DNA of 64,000 nt, from positions 918,001 to 982,000 of the forward strand of contig NZ_FWWU01000009.1 of NCBI RefSeq assembly GCF_900176165.1, in the 5' to 3' direction. How positions within the stretch are numbered: position 1 is the stretch's first letter; each line of letters opens with the position of its first letter. Source of the stretch: Deinococcus hopiensis KR-140. GTDB taxonomy: Bacteria; Deinococcota; Deinococci; Deinococcales; Deinococcaceae. The notes under the pieces were generated by a model. The model worked only from the letters and a program-made list of their open reading frames with translations, was not told the DNA's origin and did no database searches. Shown here in pieces: positions 18,580 through 27,532 of the stretch. Made by a program: the position numbers and the translations under genes.

Positions 18580-19845
18580 ATGGCGCTAGCCCCCTTTTCC
18601 CGTAAGCTCACGCTAGAGGACGCCGCCCATCTGTTGCGGCGCACATCTTTTGGTGGAACGGACGCCCAAATTCGTGCGCTTGTAGGCGAGGACGCCCGGC
18701 AGGCAGCTAAAAAATTGCTGTCCTTCGATCAGACCCGAGCGCCAGGAAATCCATTCGATCCGTCTCAAGCAGTTACGCCTTCTGCAGGCATTGAGCTCAC
18801 GCGGGCTGGGTGGCTGTTCGAGATGCTCTACGGTCCCCACCCTCTGCGTGAGAAGCTGGCCCTAACTTGGAGCAACCACTTCGTCATCGGCACGGACAAG
18901 GTACGCAACATGCCAGCGCTAACGCAGTATCTCAACTTGCTCCGCGCCAATGCCGCCCCCATCAGTTTCTCGGCGTTCGCTCTGGCAGTTGCCCAATCCC
19001 CGGCCATGCTCAACTATCTGGACAACGATCAGAACAAGAAGGGCAAACCAAACGAGAACTTCAGTCGCGAACTGCTGGAGCTGTTTACCACGGGAATCGG
19101 TCACTACACTGAGGACGACGTACGCGAGGGAGCCCGCGCTCTTACGGGCTGGACCTACGAGGGTGGGCGTGGTGACGATAACTTTCTGCAAACCCCTCGC
19201 TTCATTTTTCGTCAAGAGCAATATGACGCGGGTAAGAAGACCTACCTGGGACAGACGGGTCACCTGAACGGTGAGGATGTGGTGCGCCTCGCCACCACCC
19301 ACCCGCAGGCTGCAGTGTTTGTGGCGCGTAAGCTGCACCGCGCCTTCGTCGCAGACACTCCTGATGAGAAGGCCGTTGCGGGCAGTGCTGAGACGTTCCG
19401 GCGAACAAACGGCAACGTTCACGCTGTATTGGAAGAACTGCTGTCCAGCGAAACTTTCTACTCCATCCGCGGCAGCATCATTCGGAGCCCGATGGACTTC
19501 ATTGTGGCGGCGATACGGGCACTGGGAGGGCCGGCACTGGAGGCCAAGCAGATCATCGGCCTGACGTGGACGGCTGGCAAGATGGGCCAGTTGCTCCTCC
19601 AGGCCGATACAGTGAAAGGCTGGGAGGGGGGACGCGAGTGGGTCAGCGATTCCACGCTACTGGTCCGGATGCAGTTGGCCGCAGCCTTCGTCCTCTCCAA
19701 AACGGCTCCCAAGCCTCGGGTGATCCCTACATCCCTCGTGCTGTTGGGCAGCGAGCGTACCCTATTGCGCGCAGCTTTGGATGGACTGGATGACAAGCAA
19801 CGTACGTATCTAACGTTGATCAGCCCTGAGTTCCAGTTGGTCTGA
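18580..19845 (+). CDS. DUF1800 family protein
   Basis: The 421-residue product has the family signature: LTLEDAAHLLRRTSFGGTDA near the N-terminus, REKLALTWSNHFV at about 88-100, and KPNENFSRELLELFTTGIGH with YTEDDVREGARALTGW at about 152-190. DUF1800 proteins are usually paired with a DUF1501 protein and are thought to be exported, perhaps involved in surface structures; no partner is present here. A GGTGGAG lies 8 nt before the ATG. GC is lower than the core genes, in keeping with transfer. Confidence 0.85.
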   Translation: MALAPFSRKLTLEDAAHLLRRTSFGGTDAQIRALVGEDARQAAKKLLSFDQTRAPGNPFDPSQAVTPSAGIELTRAGWLFEMLYGPHPLREKLALTWSNHFVIGTDKVRNMPALTQYLNLLRANAAPISFSAFALAVAQSPAMLNYLDNDQNKKGKPNENFSRELLELFTTGIGHYTEDDVREGARALTGWTYEGGRGDDNFLQTPRFIFRQEQYDAGKKTYLGQTGHLNGEDVVRLATTHPQAAVFVARKLHRAFVADTPDEKAVAGSAETFRRTNGNVHAVLEELLSSETFYSIRGSIIRSPMDFIVAAIRALGGPALEAKQIIGLTWTAGKMGQLLLQADTVKGWEGGREWVSDSTLLVRMQLAAAFVLSKTAPKPRVIPTSLVLLGSERTLLRAALDGLDDKQRTYLTLISPEFQLV

Positions 19846-19867
19846 TGGGCAGGAGGTGTCTGGCTGC

Positions 19868-19950
19868 CGCCGTTCACACGGGCGCTCAAGGCTGGTGCAG
19901 TGCCTGGGCTGGAAGTTCGGTACAGGGCCGTGGTCAAGAAGCGGTGGGCA
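19868..19950 (+). pseudogene. Fragment of the PVWVRRF...GLExLYRAVV module
   Basis: The translation PFTRALKAGAVPGLEVRYRAVVKKR matches the C-terminus of the gene ending at 41664 and fragments at 42395-42456 and 43318-43420. Only the last 25-30 codons are present. Confidence 0.5.
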
Positions 19951-20009
19951 CCGGACAACCCGTGCGCATACGCCCCCTCTTTCCTCGGCTGTTCGCAATA
20001 CTGGAACGC

Positions 20010-20339
20010 ATGAAACGGCTCGCGCTGCTGGCCCTGCTTGGTGGGACGATAACTTCATGCTCCACCCTGCCGCCTCGCCCTGCCCTGCGCACACTGAGGG
20101 TGGTCACCTTGGCGACGGCACAACCAGTCCCCCTTGTGGTTCGCAACATCACGAGGAATAAGGTGGTGTTCGAGGGTTCAGTAACAGGGTCCAAGAAGAT
20201 TTCCGCGTTGCCTGGGGACGAAACGTATTTCGTGATTCCACAACCTGTTGAGGGATATGCCGTACCTGCAGGACAGCAGGTGGTGTTGACCAGCGACATC
20301 ACGATAACCTTCGCCTATACCGTACCTGTTTCCCGTTGA
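20010..20339 (+). CDS. Small lipoprotein, 109 aa
   Basis: MKRLALLALLGGTITSCSTL is a clear lipoprotein signal with a lipobox ITSC (Cys17). The mature part (about 92 residues) is predicted to be all beta (RTLRVVTLATAQPVPLVVRN ...). It should be anchored to the membrane. No family recognised. The next gene, a 32-aa membrane peptide, follows after about 110 bp. Confidence 0.7.
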   Translation: MKRLALLALLGGTITSCSTLPPRPALRTLRVVTLATAQPVPLVVRNITRNKVVFEGSVTGSKKISALPGDETYFVIPQPVEGYAVPAGQQVVLTSDITITFAYTVPVSR

Positions 20340-20409
20340 GTAGGAGGATGAGGTTCTGACTCTCGGACAACTTGTGCCAAATGAACGGCCCCACCTTGCC
20401 TCCCGCGGG
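20340..20409. terminator. Degenerate copy of the CCCCACC-type terminator
   Basis: The sequence ACAACTTGTGCCAAATGAAC, GGCCCCACCTTGCCTCCCGC then GGGTGA matches the region after 43554 (43562-43617) and at 42349-42400 and 42541-42598. Here the second arm and T-tract are damaged. Confidence 0.45.
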
Positions 20410-20423
20410 TGACACCTCTGTCA
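20410..20423. promoter_or_regulatory. TGACA-N4-TGTCA palindrome, 24 nt before a small gene
   Basis: A perfect 14-bp dyad. The same dyad at the same distance from the start codon stands before the genes at 43456 and 46578, and a TGTCA half-site at the same distance before 12577. Between dyad and ATG lies TAGCTT, 6 nt before the ATG, a leaderless-type -10 box. Confidence 0.65.
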
Positions 20424-20447
20424 GTCAATGAGGCATAGCTTCCAGGC

Positions 20448-20546
20448 ATGCCGCGTCCCTTCTCGACTCCAATTCTGGTCCTTCTCCTGGTAGCAGTGGC
20501 GCTCCTCACGTTAGACGCCGTGAGGAGTGCCCTGCTCTCCATCTGA
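20448..20546 (+). CDS. Small single-span membrane protein, 32 aa (family MPRPxST, copy 2)
   Basis: MPRPFSTPILVLLLVAVALL, then TLDAVRSALLSI and stop. It is most like the copy at 43456 (same N-terminus and same LLSI end). The promoter region is also conserved, so the unit was duplicated as promoter plus gene. Confidence 0.7.
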   Translation: MPRPFSTPILVLLLVAVALLTLDAVRSALLSI

Positions 20547-20689
20547 GGCGCGGACAGCTTTCGCGTTTGGGTTGCTCCCGTTCCAGGGCATCGATCAGCA
20601 GGCGCGTGAGCCATCGGCCGGTAGGCCAATGCCGCTACCCGCTTCCGAAGCCCTCCTCGTCCCCTCGAAAGAACACGTACCCTGGAAGA

Positions 20690-21469
20690 GTGAGTTACCG
20701 AATTCCCATCAGCAGTGAAACCTTCCGTGGTCTGAAGGCCGAACTCTACGCCATCTGCAAGGTGAGCAACCAACTCGTGCAGGGTCCCGCTGGGGGAACG
20801 CCCAGCTTCCGTGAGGTCTACACCGATACCGGGACGCGTCAGATCAAATTCACGTTGGAAAACGACAGTGTGGTGCTGGAGCCGGGCATCCTCTCCTACT
20901 CGCACGGTCGGCTTCAATTCGAGGTGATGCAACAAGACCCAAGCCGCAAGGCGGGTTTTCTCAAGCGGGCCGTCCAGAGCGCAGGAACGGGAGAATCGGC
21001 CTTCGGCACCCGTGTGACCGGCACGGGAGAAGTCTGGACCGAGCCCACCCGGCAGCATTTCATCTTCGCCACCCTTGAAGGGGGCGACAGTATGCTCGTG
21101 GACGACAAGGCGTACTACGCTGCCCAGGGCACCGTGAAGCTCAGCACACACACCCATAGGAACTTCCAGGGAGCCGCCAGCGGCAACGGTCTGGTGCAGC
21201 CGCGCCTCGACGGCACTGGCTTATTTGTCATTGAGTCTCCGGTCAGCGTGCACGAGATCGAGGTGCTGGACATCCGGGCGGGTGAGAGCGTCGTTATCGA
21301 TGGTGACATGATGCTGATGTACACGGCGAGCATGAATCCTACGCTGTCCGCGTTGGGAGGCGGTGTGCGCAGTGGCGTGCGCAGCGGTGAAGGCCTGGTC
21401 TACACCCTTACCGGCCCCGGGCAGGTATTTCTAACGCCCACACATATTTCTGCAGGCAGCCTCGCTTAG
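20690..21469 (+). CDS. AIM24 family protein
   Basis: From the GTG at 20690 the product is 259 residues, beginning MSYRIPISSETF. It is rich in beta strands with the repeated hydrophobic-Gly pattern of the AIM24/TRAP-like fold (GTGEVWTEPTRQHFIFATLE, LSALGGGVRSG, LTGPGQVFLTP). These proteins are widespread with no settled bacterial role. The stop codon TAG is the target site at which the IS701 element begins, so the insertion may have changed the last residues. Confidence 0.75.
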   Translation: MSYRIPISSETFRGLKAELYAICKVSNQLVQGPAGGTPSFREVYTDTGTRQIKFTLENDSVVLEPGILSYSHGRLQFEVMQQDPSRKAGFLKRAVQSAGTGESAFGTRVTGTGEVWTEPTRQHFIFATLEGGDSMLVDDKAYYAAQGTVKLSTHTHRNFQGAASGNGLVQPRLDGTGLFVIESPVSVHEIEVLDIRAGESVVIDGDMMLMYTASMNPTLSALGGGVRSGVRSGEGLVYTLTGPGQVFLTPTHISAGSLA

Positions 21470-22847
21470 CTGTACTTCGGGGAAATTTAGAGGGGGACCA
21501 GGGAAGCCAGCATCAATGCTGGCTTTCAGCTCTGCCGCGTTCTGTACCCCCTTGGACCCGACACTTTCCGACCTGGTTTGCGCCCTTTCTGACGCACTTT
21601 CGCCACCGGGCCCAGCGGGCTTGGGCCCCTCTGTACGTCCGTGGGTTGTGAAGTACGGTCGACCGAAAAAGCATGCAGCCCTTGGCAGGCGTCGTCGCGC
21701 CTGGGAAAGGGGACCATCTCCAGCAGTTCATCACGGACAGCCCCTGGTGGACCGAGCCCTTGGAAATCCTGCTCGCTCAGCGGGCCCAACAGATGATTGG
21801 CGGCAAAGACGCCGTGCTGATCATTGACGACACGTGTCTGACGAAGTTCGGCACCAAGTCTGTCGGCGTCGCCCGTCAATATTCTGGGCAGCTCGGGAAA
21901 GTGACCCCCTGTCAATGCCTCGTTTCCTTGACGTTGGCCCAGCACGACGTGCCAGTCCCCCTGGCCTTACGGCTCTTTTTGCCGCAGGAGTGGACCAGCG
22001 ATCCCGCTCGACTCACGGCAGCTGGTGTTCCACAGGAACACCAGCTGCCACAAACCAGGTGCGAACTGGCGCTGAAAGAATTGGACCGGGTACGTCCACA
22101 TGTCACCTTTGGCGTCGTCTTGGCGGATGCTGGGTACGGCGTGAACGCTCGGTTCCGGCAGGCACTCACCGAACGAGGCCTGCTGTGGTCCGTGGGCATC
22201 ACCCGCGCACAGACCGTCTACCCCAAGGGCGTTCGCTTGATCCCTCTCCCTCGGTTCTTCCGAGGGAGAGGGACCAAGGCGCCCCACTCCTTCTGAAGAC
22301 CGGCAGTCGGTGGAAGAAGTGCTGGCGGGTGCTGCGTGGCAGCACCTGGTGTGGCGGCACGGGACCAAGGGCCCGCTCTCAGGACGCTTCGCAGCCGAGT
22401 ATGTTCGCCTGGCGGATGGGGAGGAATACGCTCGGAGTCGACATCTTCCTGGTCAAGCGGCCTGGATCATCGGGGAGCAGCGGCGAGGTGAAGAGCGCAA
22501 ATACGACGTCTGCAACCTGCCCCCTGACACGCCGTTATCGCGGTTGGTGGAAGTGACCCAGTGCCGCTGGGCGTGTGAACTGACCCACCGGGAGCTGAAG
22601 CAGGAAGTGGGGTTGGACCACTTCGAGGGCCGGTCCTGGAAAGGTCTGCACCATCACGCCGTGCTGTGTATGGTCGCCCTGACCTTTCTCCAATGGCTTC
22701 CCTCACCCAGCCTGACGACCTCAGAGGCGACACCGTTCCCGCTATTCGAGCGGAGGTGGCGGGGGTAAGTCCCCGGCCACCTCCATGCCAATTCTGTCCC
22801 GCCTGCACAGCTCTATTCAGTGGTCGCTGAATCTCCCCGAAGTACAG
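21470..22847 (+). mobile_element. IS701-family insertion sequence, copy 1 (degenerate)
   Basis: Ends CTGTACTTCGGGGAAATTTA and ...TCTCCCCGAAGTACAG match the intact copy at 27784-29163. Flanks are TTAG (left) and CTAG (right), close to the YTAR target typical of IS701. The length, 1378 bp, is nearly that of the intact copy. Confidence 0.85.
21533..22768 (+). pseudogene. IS701 transposase with a premature stop and a frameshift
   Basis: Compared with the intact copy at 27801-29099, a TGA replaces a codon after APLYVRGL near 21650, and a one-base frame change occurs near 22290 after RGRGTKAPHS. The rest (IIDDTCLTKFGTKSVGVARQ, LADAGYGVNARFR, HRELKQEVGLDHFEGRSW) is well preserved, so the damage is recent. 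Confidence 0.85.
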
Positions 22848-22878
22848 CTAGTGGGTCACTTGGCATGGTTGTAGGTAT

Positions 22879-24164
22879 TCACTGGACGACCTGAAGGGTC
22901 GTCGCGCCAGACCCACCTAGAGGATGTCGCCTCGCATAGGCTCGCTGACGGCGAGCCCTTCTTTTTCCTCCCCAAACGAACGGGGTCGGGTGCGCATTCC
23001 ATCCTCGAGCCGCCCTCTCCAACCACTGGATGATTTGAGTTGGGCTGCTCGGACATTGACCTGCCAACGCACGACGAGCCAAGATGCGCTGAATCGACTC
23101 CGCCATATTGAGCCAACTCCCGGCCACAGGGGTGTACAGCGGCATGATGCCCTGCTCCATCAACCAACACACCAGTGCTGGCGTCTTATGTCCGATGAGA
23201 TTGTCGAGGATCAGCAACATGCGAAGAGGCGGCAAGGTGTCGAGCAGCGTGAACTTGACGCACAGTCCTTCCTGCCACCTTTCCCACGCGCCACGGTTGT
23301 CTGCCGGTGGCAACACCGTTGCCACCGGCAGGGGTTGGAGTACTTCGGAGAGGGTCTGTCGCATCCAAGGGTGGAGCACGGCGTTCGTGCAACGGGTCAC
23401 CCCACGAACACGCACCCCACCACTGGCGGGGTGGAAGAGGGTCAGCAACTTTGCTGTTCCCGCCCGGACATATTCGTGTGGAAGACGCGTCGGTTGCCCT
23501 GCGGGTTGCCAGGCGCTGCCAGGCTGGGGAATCGTTTGGTAGGGTCCAGCTTCATCCTCGACCCACACGGCCAGACCACCTTGCTCACCTTCAAGATAGC
23601 CCCGCTCAATCAATTTTTTTTGGCCTCGGTATCTGGGTCCCGCACCACGACAACGCCTGTTTTGCGTTGTCGTTTGGCGTTTCCTGTTTTGCACCAGGTT
23701 CGGTCCCGTTGCGAGGTGAGCCCCGCGTCGTGTCAGACACCCAAGATGGTAAAGGTGCTCAAGCGTTCGAATCCGGCCTCACGGCGCAGCACCTTTTGCA
23801 AAGTCACCAGAGACCAGGTCGCTGTGCCGTCCTGCTCCCGATCTGGGGCACGACGTGCTGTTTCTAAAATACGGTTCCGCTCTGCGGAACCGTAGACGAC
23901 GGGAGGACGCCCACCTGGACGAGTTTCGAGTGCTTTTAACCCGTGTTGATTGAAGCGGGAGACCAGACGCGCGACCCCCTCACCGGATCGTCGTCCACAC
24001 CATCGAGCCGCTTCGGTATAGGTCATGCCAGTCGATACGGCGAGGATCGTCTTTGCCCGTCCGACAATGATCGCGGCGGTGTGATGCGACCGGCTCAATC
24101 GCTCCAACGTCGCGCGCTCCTCTTCGGTCAGGGAACGCAGCGGGTTTTTCTGGACACGAGGCAT
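22879..24164 (-). pseudogene. IS630-family transposase, two frame changes
   Basis: The N-terminal part (RSLTEEERATLERLSRSHHT, then a helix-turn-helix with MTYTEAARWCGRRSGEGVAR, ending TFTILGV and a stop) lies in one frame. A middle part including TEAKK lies in another. The C-terminal part (VWVEDEAGPYQTIPQPG, LILDNLIGHKTPALV, YTPVAGSWLNMAES) is in the third and carries DDE-like residues. The second shift falls on an A8 run, where programmed frameshifting is known in this family. The first shift at ILGV is probably a mutation. Confidence 0.8.
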
Positions 24165-24178
24165 CCTGAAAGCTTATT

Positions 24179-24300
24179 GGTACTCCGTTGAGTCTGAAAG
24201 TGCTGGCGAAGAACACGGGGGATTCCCACTCTTTCCGTACCGCGCTGACCCCAGAAACACGGGCGCCATCCATCAGGTTCCCGCCAGTCAACGGAGTACC
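24179..24300. repeat. 122-bp element with 13-bp inverted ends
   Basis: GGTACTCCGTTGA at 24179-24191 and TCAACGGAGTACC at 24288-24300 are a perfect inverted repeat. It lies between the IS630 remnant and the AT-rich repeat. It could be the outer end of the insertion or a separate mini-element. Confidence 0.55.
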
Positions 24301-24304
24301 ATTA

Positions 24305-24412
24305 TACGGAATAATAATTATTCTTGCTCATATGGTTATGAGAGTCATATCTATTTAAGTCGTCCTAGACGTGATAGGTATCCTCGTCATACATCTAGCT
24401 ATATGCAGGAAT
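24305..24412. repeat. AT-rich 108-bp repeat with hairpin (copy 1)
   Basis: Over 108 bp this block is close to 31413-31520: TACGGA(A/G)TAATAAT, CTCATA-loop-TATGAG, AGTCATATCTATTTAA, CATACATCTAGC. The hairpin stems are the same while the loop differs (TGGT against TATT). It is far richer in A+T than its surroundings and has no reading frame. Confidence 0.75.
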
Positions 24413-24450
24413 CAAAGTGATTCCGTGTTACACCTATGGCAAGTGACCTA

Positions 24451-24672
24451 CTAGGACAGAACTTCGACCTGCACATCGGCTTCATCCATATTCTCACCGG
24501 CCCAAACAACTTTCAGGACGCGAAAGCGCCCGTAGCCATCTACGAAAAGGGTGTCACCGGGCTGACACAGCAACACGCCTGGCTGGAGGTACAGGTGGCC
24601 AGGGATCTCGTCCAGCACAGCCTTTCGGACACGTATACGGGGCAAGGAATGAAGCGCCATCTGAGCAGTCAA
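24451..24672 (-). CDS. Small hypothetical protein, 73 aa
   Basis: The product (MTAQMALHSLPRIRVRKAVL ... DTLFVDGYGRFRVLKVVWAG) is a short beta-barrel-like protein. It resembles the next gene upstream on the same strand in order of strands and in the pattern LQPGVLLCQPGDTLxVDGxxxFxVxKVV. The two are probably tandem paralogs. Not recognised. Confidence 0.5.
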   Translation of the reverse strand: MTAQMALHSLPRIRVRKAVLDEIPGHLYLQPGVLLCQPGDTLFVDGYGRFRVLKVVWAGENMDEADVQVEVLS

Positions 24673-24749
24673 GCACAGGTGAGCAGGAACTTCGAGGCCA
24701 CCCGTATCGCACCCGCTCAGGGCGGACAGGAAGGCGGTGCGCTGTGACC

Positions 24750-24944
24750 TCAGGCTTTGCGGACTTGAACGCGCACTTCACCGATGCTGGGAAGCACCTT
24801 GGTTACTTTCCAGGTATCGGTCGAACCGATTAGGAGGTCACCAACTTCGAGGCGCCCAATTTCCAACACCATAGTGAGTTCTGTCTGCCCCTCATTGAGA
24901 TGCTTGATACGCATCAGGTGCGTGTCGGGCAGGAAGAAGTCCAT
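24750..24944 (-). CDS. Small hypothetical protein, 64 aa
   Basis: MDFFLPDTHLMRIKHLNEGQ begins a 64-residue protein whose second half (LEVGDLLIGSTDTWKVTKVL) is like the neighbouring 73-aa protein. It is followed by that gene and preceded by a 69-aa HTH-like gene, all on the minus strand, so a three-gene operon is likely. Confidence 0.5.
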   Translation of the reverse strand: MDFFLPDTHLMRIKHLNEGQTELTMVLEIGRLEVGDLLIGSTDTWKVTKVLPSIGEVRVQVRKA

Positions 24945-25009
24945 GGACGCAGCTTAAGCGTGAGGGGGAGATGCAATTGGTATCAGGGCGGTGCCTCGTG
25001 ACGCCCTCG

Positions 25010-25219
25010 CTATTTGCGGATGCGGTACAACCCCTGACCGACGCGTTCAATCAATTTGCGAATGACCATGTCGCCTATGGCGTAGCTGAACCTGCTGTTT
25101 GTCCCACTCGGATGACGGATCTGCATTTCTTTGACGATGTCGCGGGCCCGGACAGTGCGTTGAGGGTGGTCGCGTTCGAGGCCACGCATGAGTTGGAGGA
25201 TTTCGTGCGTGTACAGCAT
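25010..25219 (-). CDS. Small winged-helix-like protein, 69 aa
   Basis: MLYTHEILQLMRGLERDHPQ ... RARDIVKEMQIRHPSGTN ... YAIGDMVIRKLIERVGQGLY is a plausible three-helix wing fold: RARDIV as recognition start and a GLYRI wing at the end. It stands first in the minus-strand group of three and may regulate it. Confidence 0.5.
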   Translation of the reverse strand: MLYTHEILQLMRGLERDHPQRTVRARDIVKEMQIRHPSGTNSRFSYAIGDMVIRKLIERVGQGLYRIRK

Positions 25220-25640
25220 CAGGTGCTCAAGTTAACGCAACGGCCCCTAACGCTACTGGTACCGTCCGGGCAAGATCAGTGGGGTGCCTCGCGACGCCCT
25301 CTCTGACAGTCTGGCCACCTTGATGCGGACGGCCGCGCGGCCAGCAAGGACGAAATGCACCTGCTGGAAGAAGTGCACGCCGAGGTCGAATCCCACAGGT
25401 GTGTCTCAGCGCCCGCAGCTCAGTCGGACGTGCAGGCCAGTTTGGAGGATGCTGGAAGAGTGGGAGGAGTGTCCCGAGGAGGACATTTCCGGGGCCTGGC
25501 GGTTGGTCGAGGCGCTCATGCGGGGCATTGGGTACACCGACCCGCAGGAAGCCGCCCTCAAGGTGATCCGGCGGGAACTGCGGTTTGTCAGGTGCTGCTG
25601 GGCCTGACGCAGGCCTCACCTCCCTGGGCGGAGAGGGCTG
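25220..25640. other. No intact gene; short phage-like remnant
   Basis: A + strand segment from about 25449 (MLEEWEECPEEDISGAWRLV, then EALMRGIGYTDPQEAALKVI) looks like a real acidic helical protein of about 52 residues, but the residues before it belong to another frame. It may be a small gene starting at 25449 or the end of a broken one. Confidence 0.35.
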
Positions 25641-26464
25641 ATGTCAGGCAAGGACGCCTGGACCAATCAGCGGCGCCGCGCCTACAAGCGGCCGGACGGG
25701 AAGTACGACGGCAAGAAGCTCGCGCCCATCGTTCAGGGCGACCGGGAACGCCGCATGACTCTCCGGGAGGTGGCCGCGCACATGAGCCTGTCCGTCGCTG
25801 TGGTTCGGAATGCCACCTTTCATGCGGCTGGCGCCCCTGCACGTGGAGTGCCCACGTCGCGCCTGCTGACCGAGTTTGGCGTAAGTGACAGCACCGTGCG
25901 GGATAACATCAAGAGTTGCGGCCTCGGTTTTACCCGGTATGGAAGGCAGATCGTTCTTGACGATGCTGCCGAGAAAATTACGGCGCACTTCCGGGCCCAG
26001 GTGCCAGCCAAAGGAGCGGACGATCCCAGCCTGTGGTGGAACATCGCGCAACAGGCGGCCTTCTTTGGGGTGTCTTTCGGGACGATGCACCAACGCTTGC
26101 GGCGCTCGCCGTATGGCTCGATCCGCCATGCCCAGCTGCAAGGGGCAGGGGGTGTACCCACCGTTACCGGGTGGAGGATGCCCGTCGTGTGGCCAGTCAA
26201 CTGTCTATCGGGCTCACCTTGCCGCCCGCGGGCACCTGGAGTGCGATTGCAGATGGCGGACGTTTTGGGCGTGACGTCCAGCACTGCGCGGGTATCGGCG
26301 GACGAGGGCGCACCGCATGCCCGCGTAGGGCAGGGGAGATTCACCCTGCGTACTTTTACCCGGACCGGCTGGCGGTGTGGTTGCAGGGCCAGCGCAGCCC
26401 CGTGCGCCGCAGCCTGGGCAAGACGCTCGCCAAGCACCTGGAGCAGCAGAGGGAGGCCGCATGA
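25641..26464 (+). pseudogene. Phage-type helix-turn-helix protein, frameshifted
   Basis: The first 180 codons are coherent and contain repeated HTH-like units (MTLREVAAHMSLSVAVVRNA, RLLTEFGVSDSTVRDNIKSC, IAQQAAFFGVSFGTMHQRLR). After about 26150 the sense continues in a second frame (HRYRVEDARRVASQLSIGLT), returns briefly (MADVLGVTSSTARV), and ends in the second (PAYFYPDRLAVWLQGQR ... LAKHLEQQREAA). Three or four frame changes are needed. Likely a phage replication or regulatory protein. Confidence 0.55.
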
Positions 26465-26490
26465 CACGGTAGGTCAAACCACCGGTCCAC

Positions 26491-26739
26491 GTGAGCCAGC
26501 ATGCCTATGGGTGGGGTGCTGGAGCAGGACTGCCCCCGCTGGTTGTCCCGCACTTCAGTGTCAGCGTGATGACCTCCTGGCGGTACATGAAGGCGGGTGA
26601 AGCCCTGGACGCGGGCAGAAAAGCCAACCGGAATTTGACCGGCCTGGCAACCGAGCAGCTTGAACAGCAGCGAACGCCGGGGCCAGCGATCGACTGGAAC
26701 CAGGATGCGTCAGGAAACGTGGCCTCTATGTGGCTATAG
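26491..26739 (+). CDS. Hypothetical protein, 82 aa, doubtful
   Basis: A GTG-started frame; the part VPHFSVSVMTSWRYMKAGEA, LDAGRKANRNL looks protein-like but no family is evident. It may be the tail of a longer broken phage gene. Confidence 0.3.
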   Translation: MSQHAYGWGAGAGLPPLVVPHFSVSVMTSWRYMKAGEALDAGRKANRNLTGLATEQLEQQRTPGPAIDWNQDASGNVASMWL

Positions 26740-26771
26740 TGCCCGAATGCGAGGCAGCAGAAGCTTCCTGC

Positions 26772-26796
26772 CTGCTTTCGCCAAGAAAGCAGGCTG
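26772..26796. promoter_or_regulatory. Perfect hairpin immediately before a start codon
   Basis: GCCTGCTTTC and GAAAGCAGGC form a 10-bp stem with a 5-base loop. It ends 3 nt before the ATG at 26800 and occupies the place where a ribosome site would be. It could block initiation or be an operator. Confidence 0.6.
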
Positions 26797-26799
26797 TTG

Positions 26800-27243
26800 A
26801 TGACAAGCACCAAGTACAGCCCCCTTGCTCGTACCGCGACTCCGAAAATTCTAGAGCTTCTCGAAAATAAGCTGGCCTGGGGGGCAAGTGAATTGATGGC
26901 GGTCCTGAACCTTCCAGCGCCTGTCTTCAAAGAATCGATCTCCGATCTCATCGGTCAAGGGAAGGTTCGTCAGCGCTTTTCTAACCCCTTTGCCTCTCCG
27001 CCTGTTGAGGCGACGTACAGTCGAGTTGCGGGGACGTTTTTGCCAGCTTCGGGGTATGTCCTTTCGTCCGGAGAGGAGCAGGTGTTGGAGTGGCTTGTGG
27101 GGCGCAAGGAAACTCTGGCGACCATCTCAACTGCTTTACGCCTTCCCAAAAGGGAGATCGCTGAAACGTTGGTCCTACTCGACGAGAAAGGGTTGATCGT
27201 CTGTAGGTACGTCAATCATCTCCCTATTTTTTCTCTGGCATAG
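26800..27243 (+). CDS. Protein with two winged-helix-like units, 147 aa
   Basis: Two similar halves are visible: LELLENKLAWGASELMAVLN ... KESISDLIGQGKVRQRF and VLEWLVGRKETLATISTALR, LPKREIAETLVLLDEKGLIV. Each looks like a winged-helix domain, so it is probably a DNA-binding regulator. The start is covered by the hairpin described above. GC is below the genome average. Confidence 0.6.
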   Translation: MTSTKYSPLARTATPKILELLENKLAWGASELMAVLNLPAPVFKESISDLIGQGKVRQRFSNPFASPPVEATYSRVAGTFLPASGYVLSSGEEQVLEWLVGRKETLATISTALRLPKREIAETLVLLDEKGLIVCRYVNHLPIFSLA

Positions 27244-27396
27244 TTGCTTTAATGGCCTGTTCGCGCCCTCCTGGGTGCGTTTTTCGTCACTCCAGACGTC
27301 ACACTGAGAGGGTATGACAAGCACGCTCAAGGGGCGCGCTGCCAGGCCACTGGCAGTGAATCCACCACATTCGCTGAGGCCCTGGAACAACTGATG

Positions 27397-27521
27397 GGGA
27401 TTCCAATTCATCAGTTATGAAATAACGGGCCAACCCGAGCGGAGCGAGCGGGAAAAATGGGGACAGGTGGGCGTGAAATCACCGGAGCAGAGGGAATGTA
27501 ACGGATGATTTGGAAAACATA
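27397..27521 (+). repeat. Short interspersed repeat, family 2 (copy 2)
   Basis: ATGAAATAACGGGCCAACCC, GAGCGGAGCGAGCGGGAAAA, AATCACCGGAGCAGAGGGAA and ACGGATGATTTGGAAAA occur in the same order in 60683-60806 and, reversed, in 3488-3605. Confidence 0.8.
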
Positions 27522-27532
27522 TCAACACTCGG

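Noticed and set aside
22852..24300. Complete IS630 element with GGTACTCC ends
   Set aside because: The 13-bp ends are both to the right of the transposase remnant, 122 bp apart; no matching end lies near 22.85 kb, so the limits of this IS are undefined.
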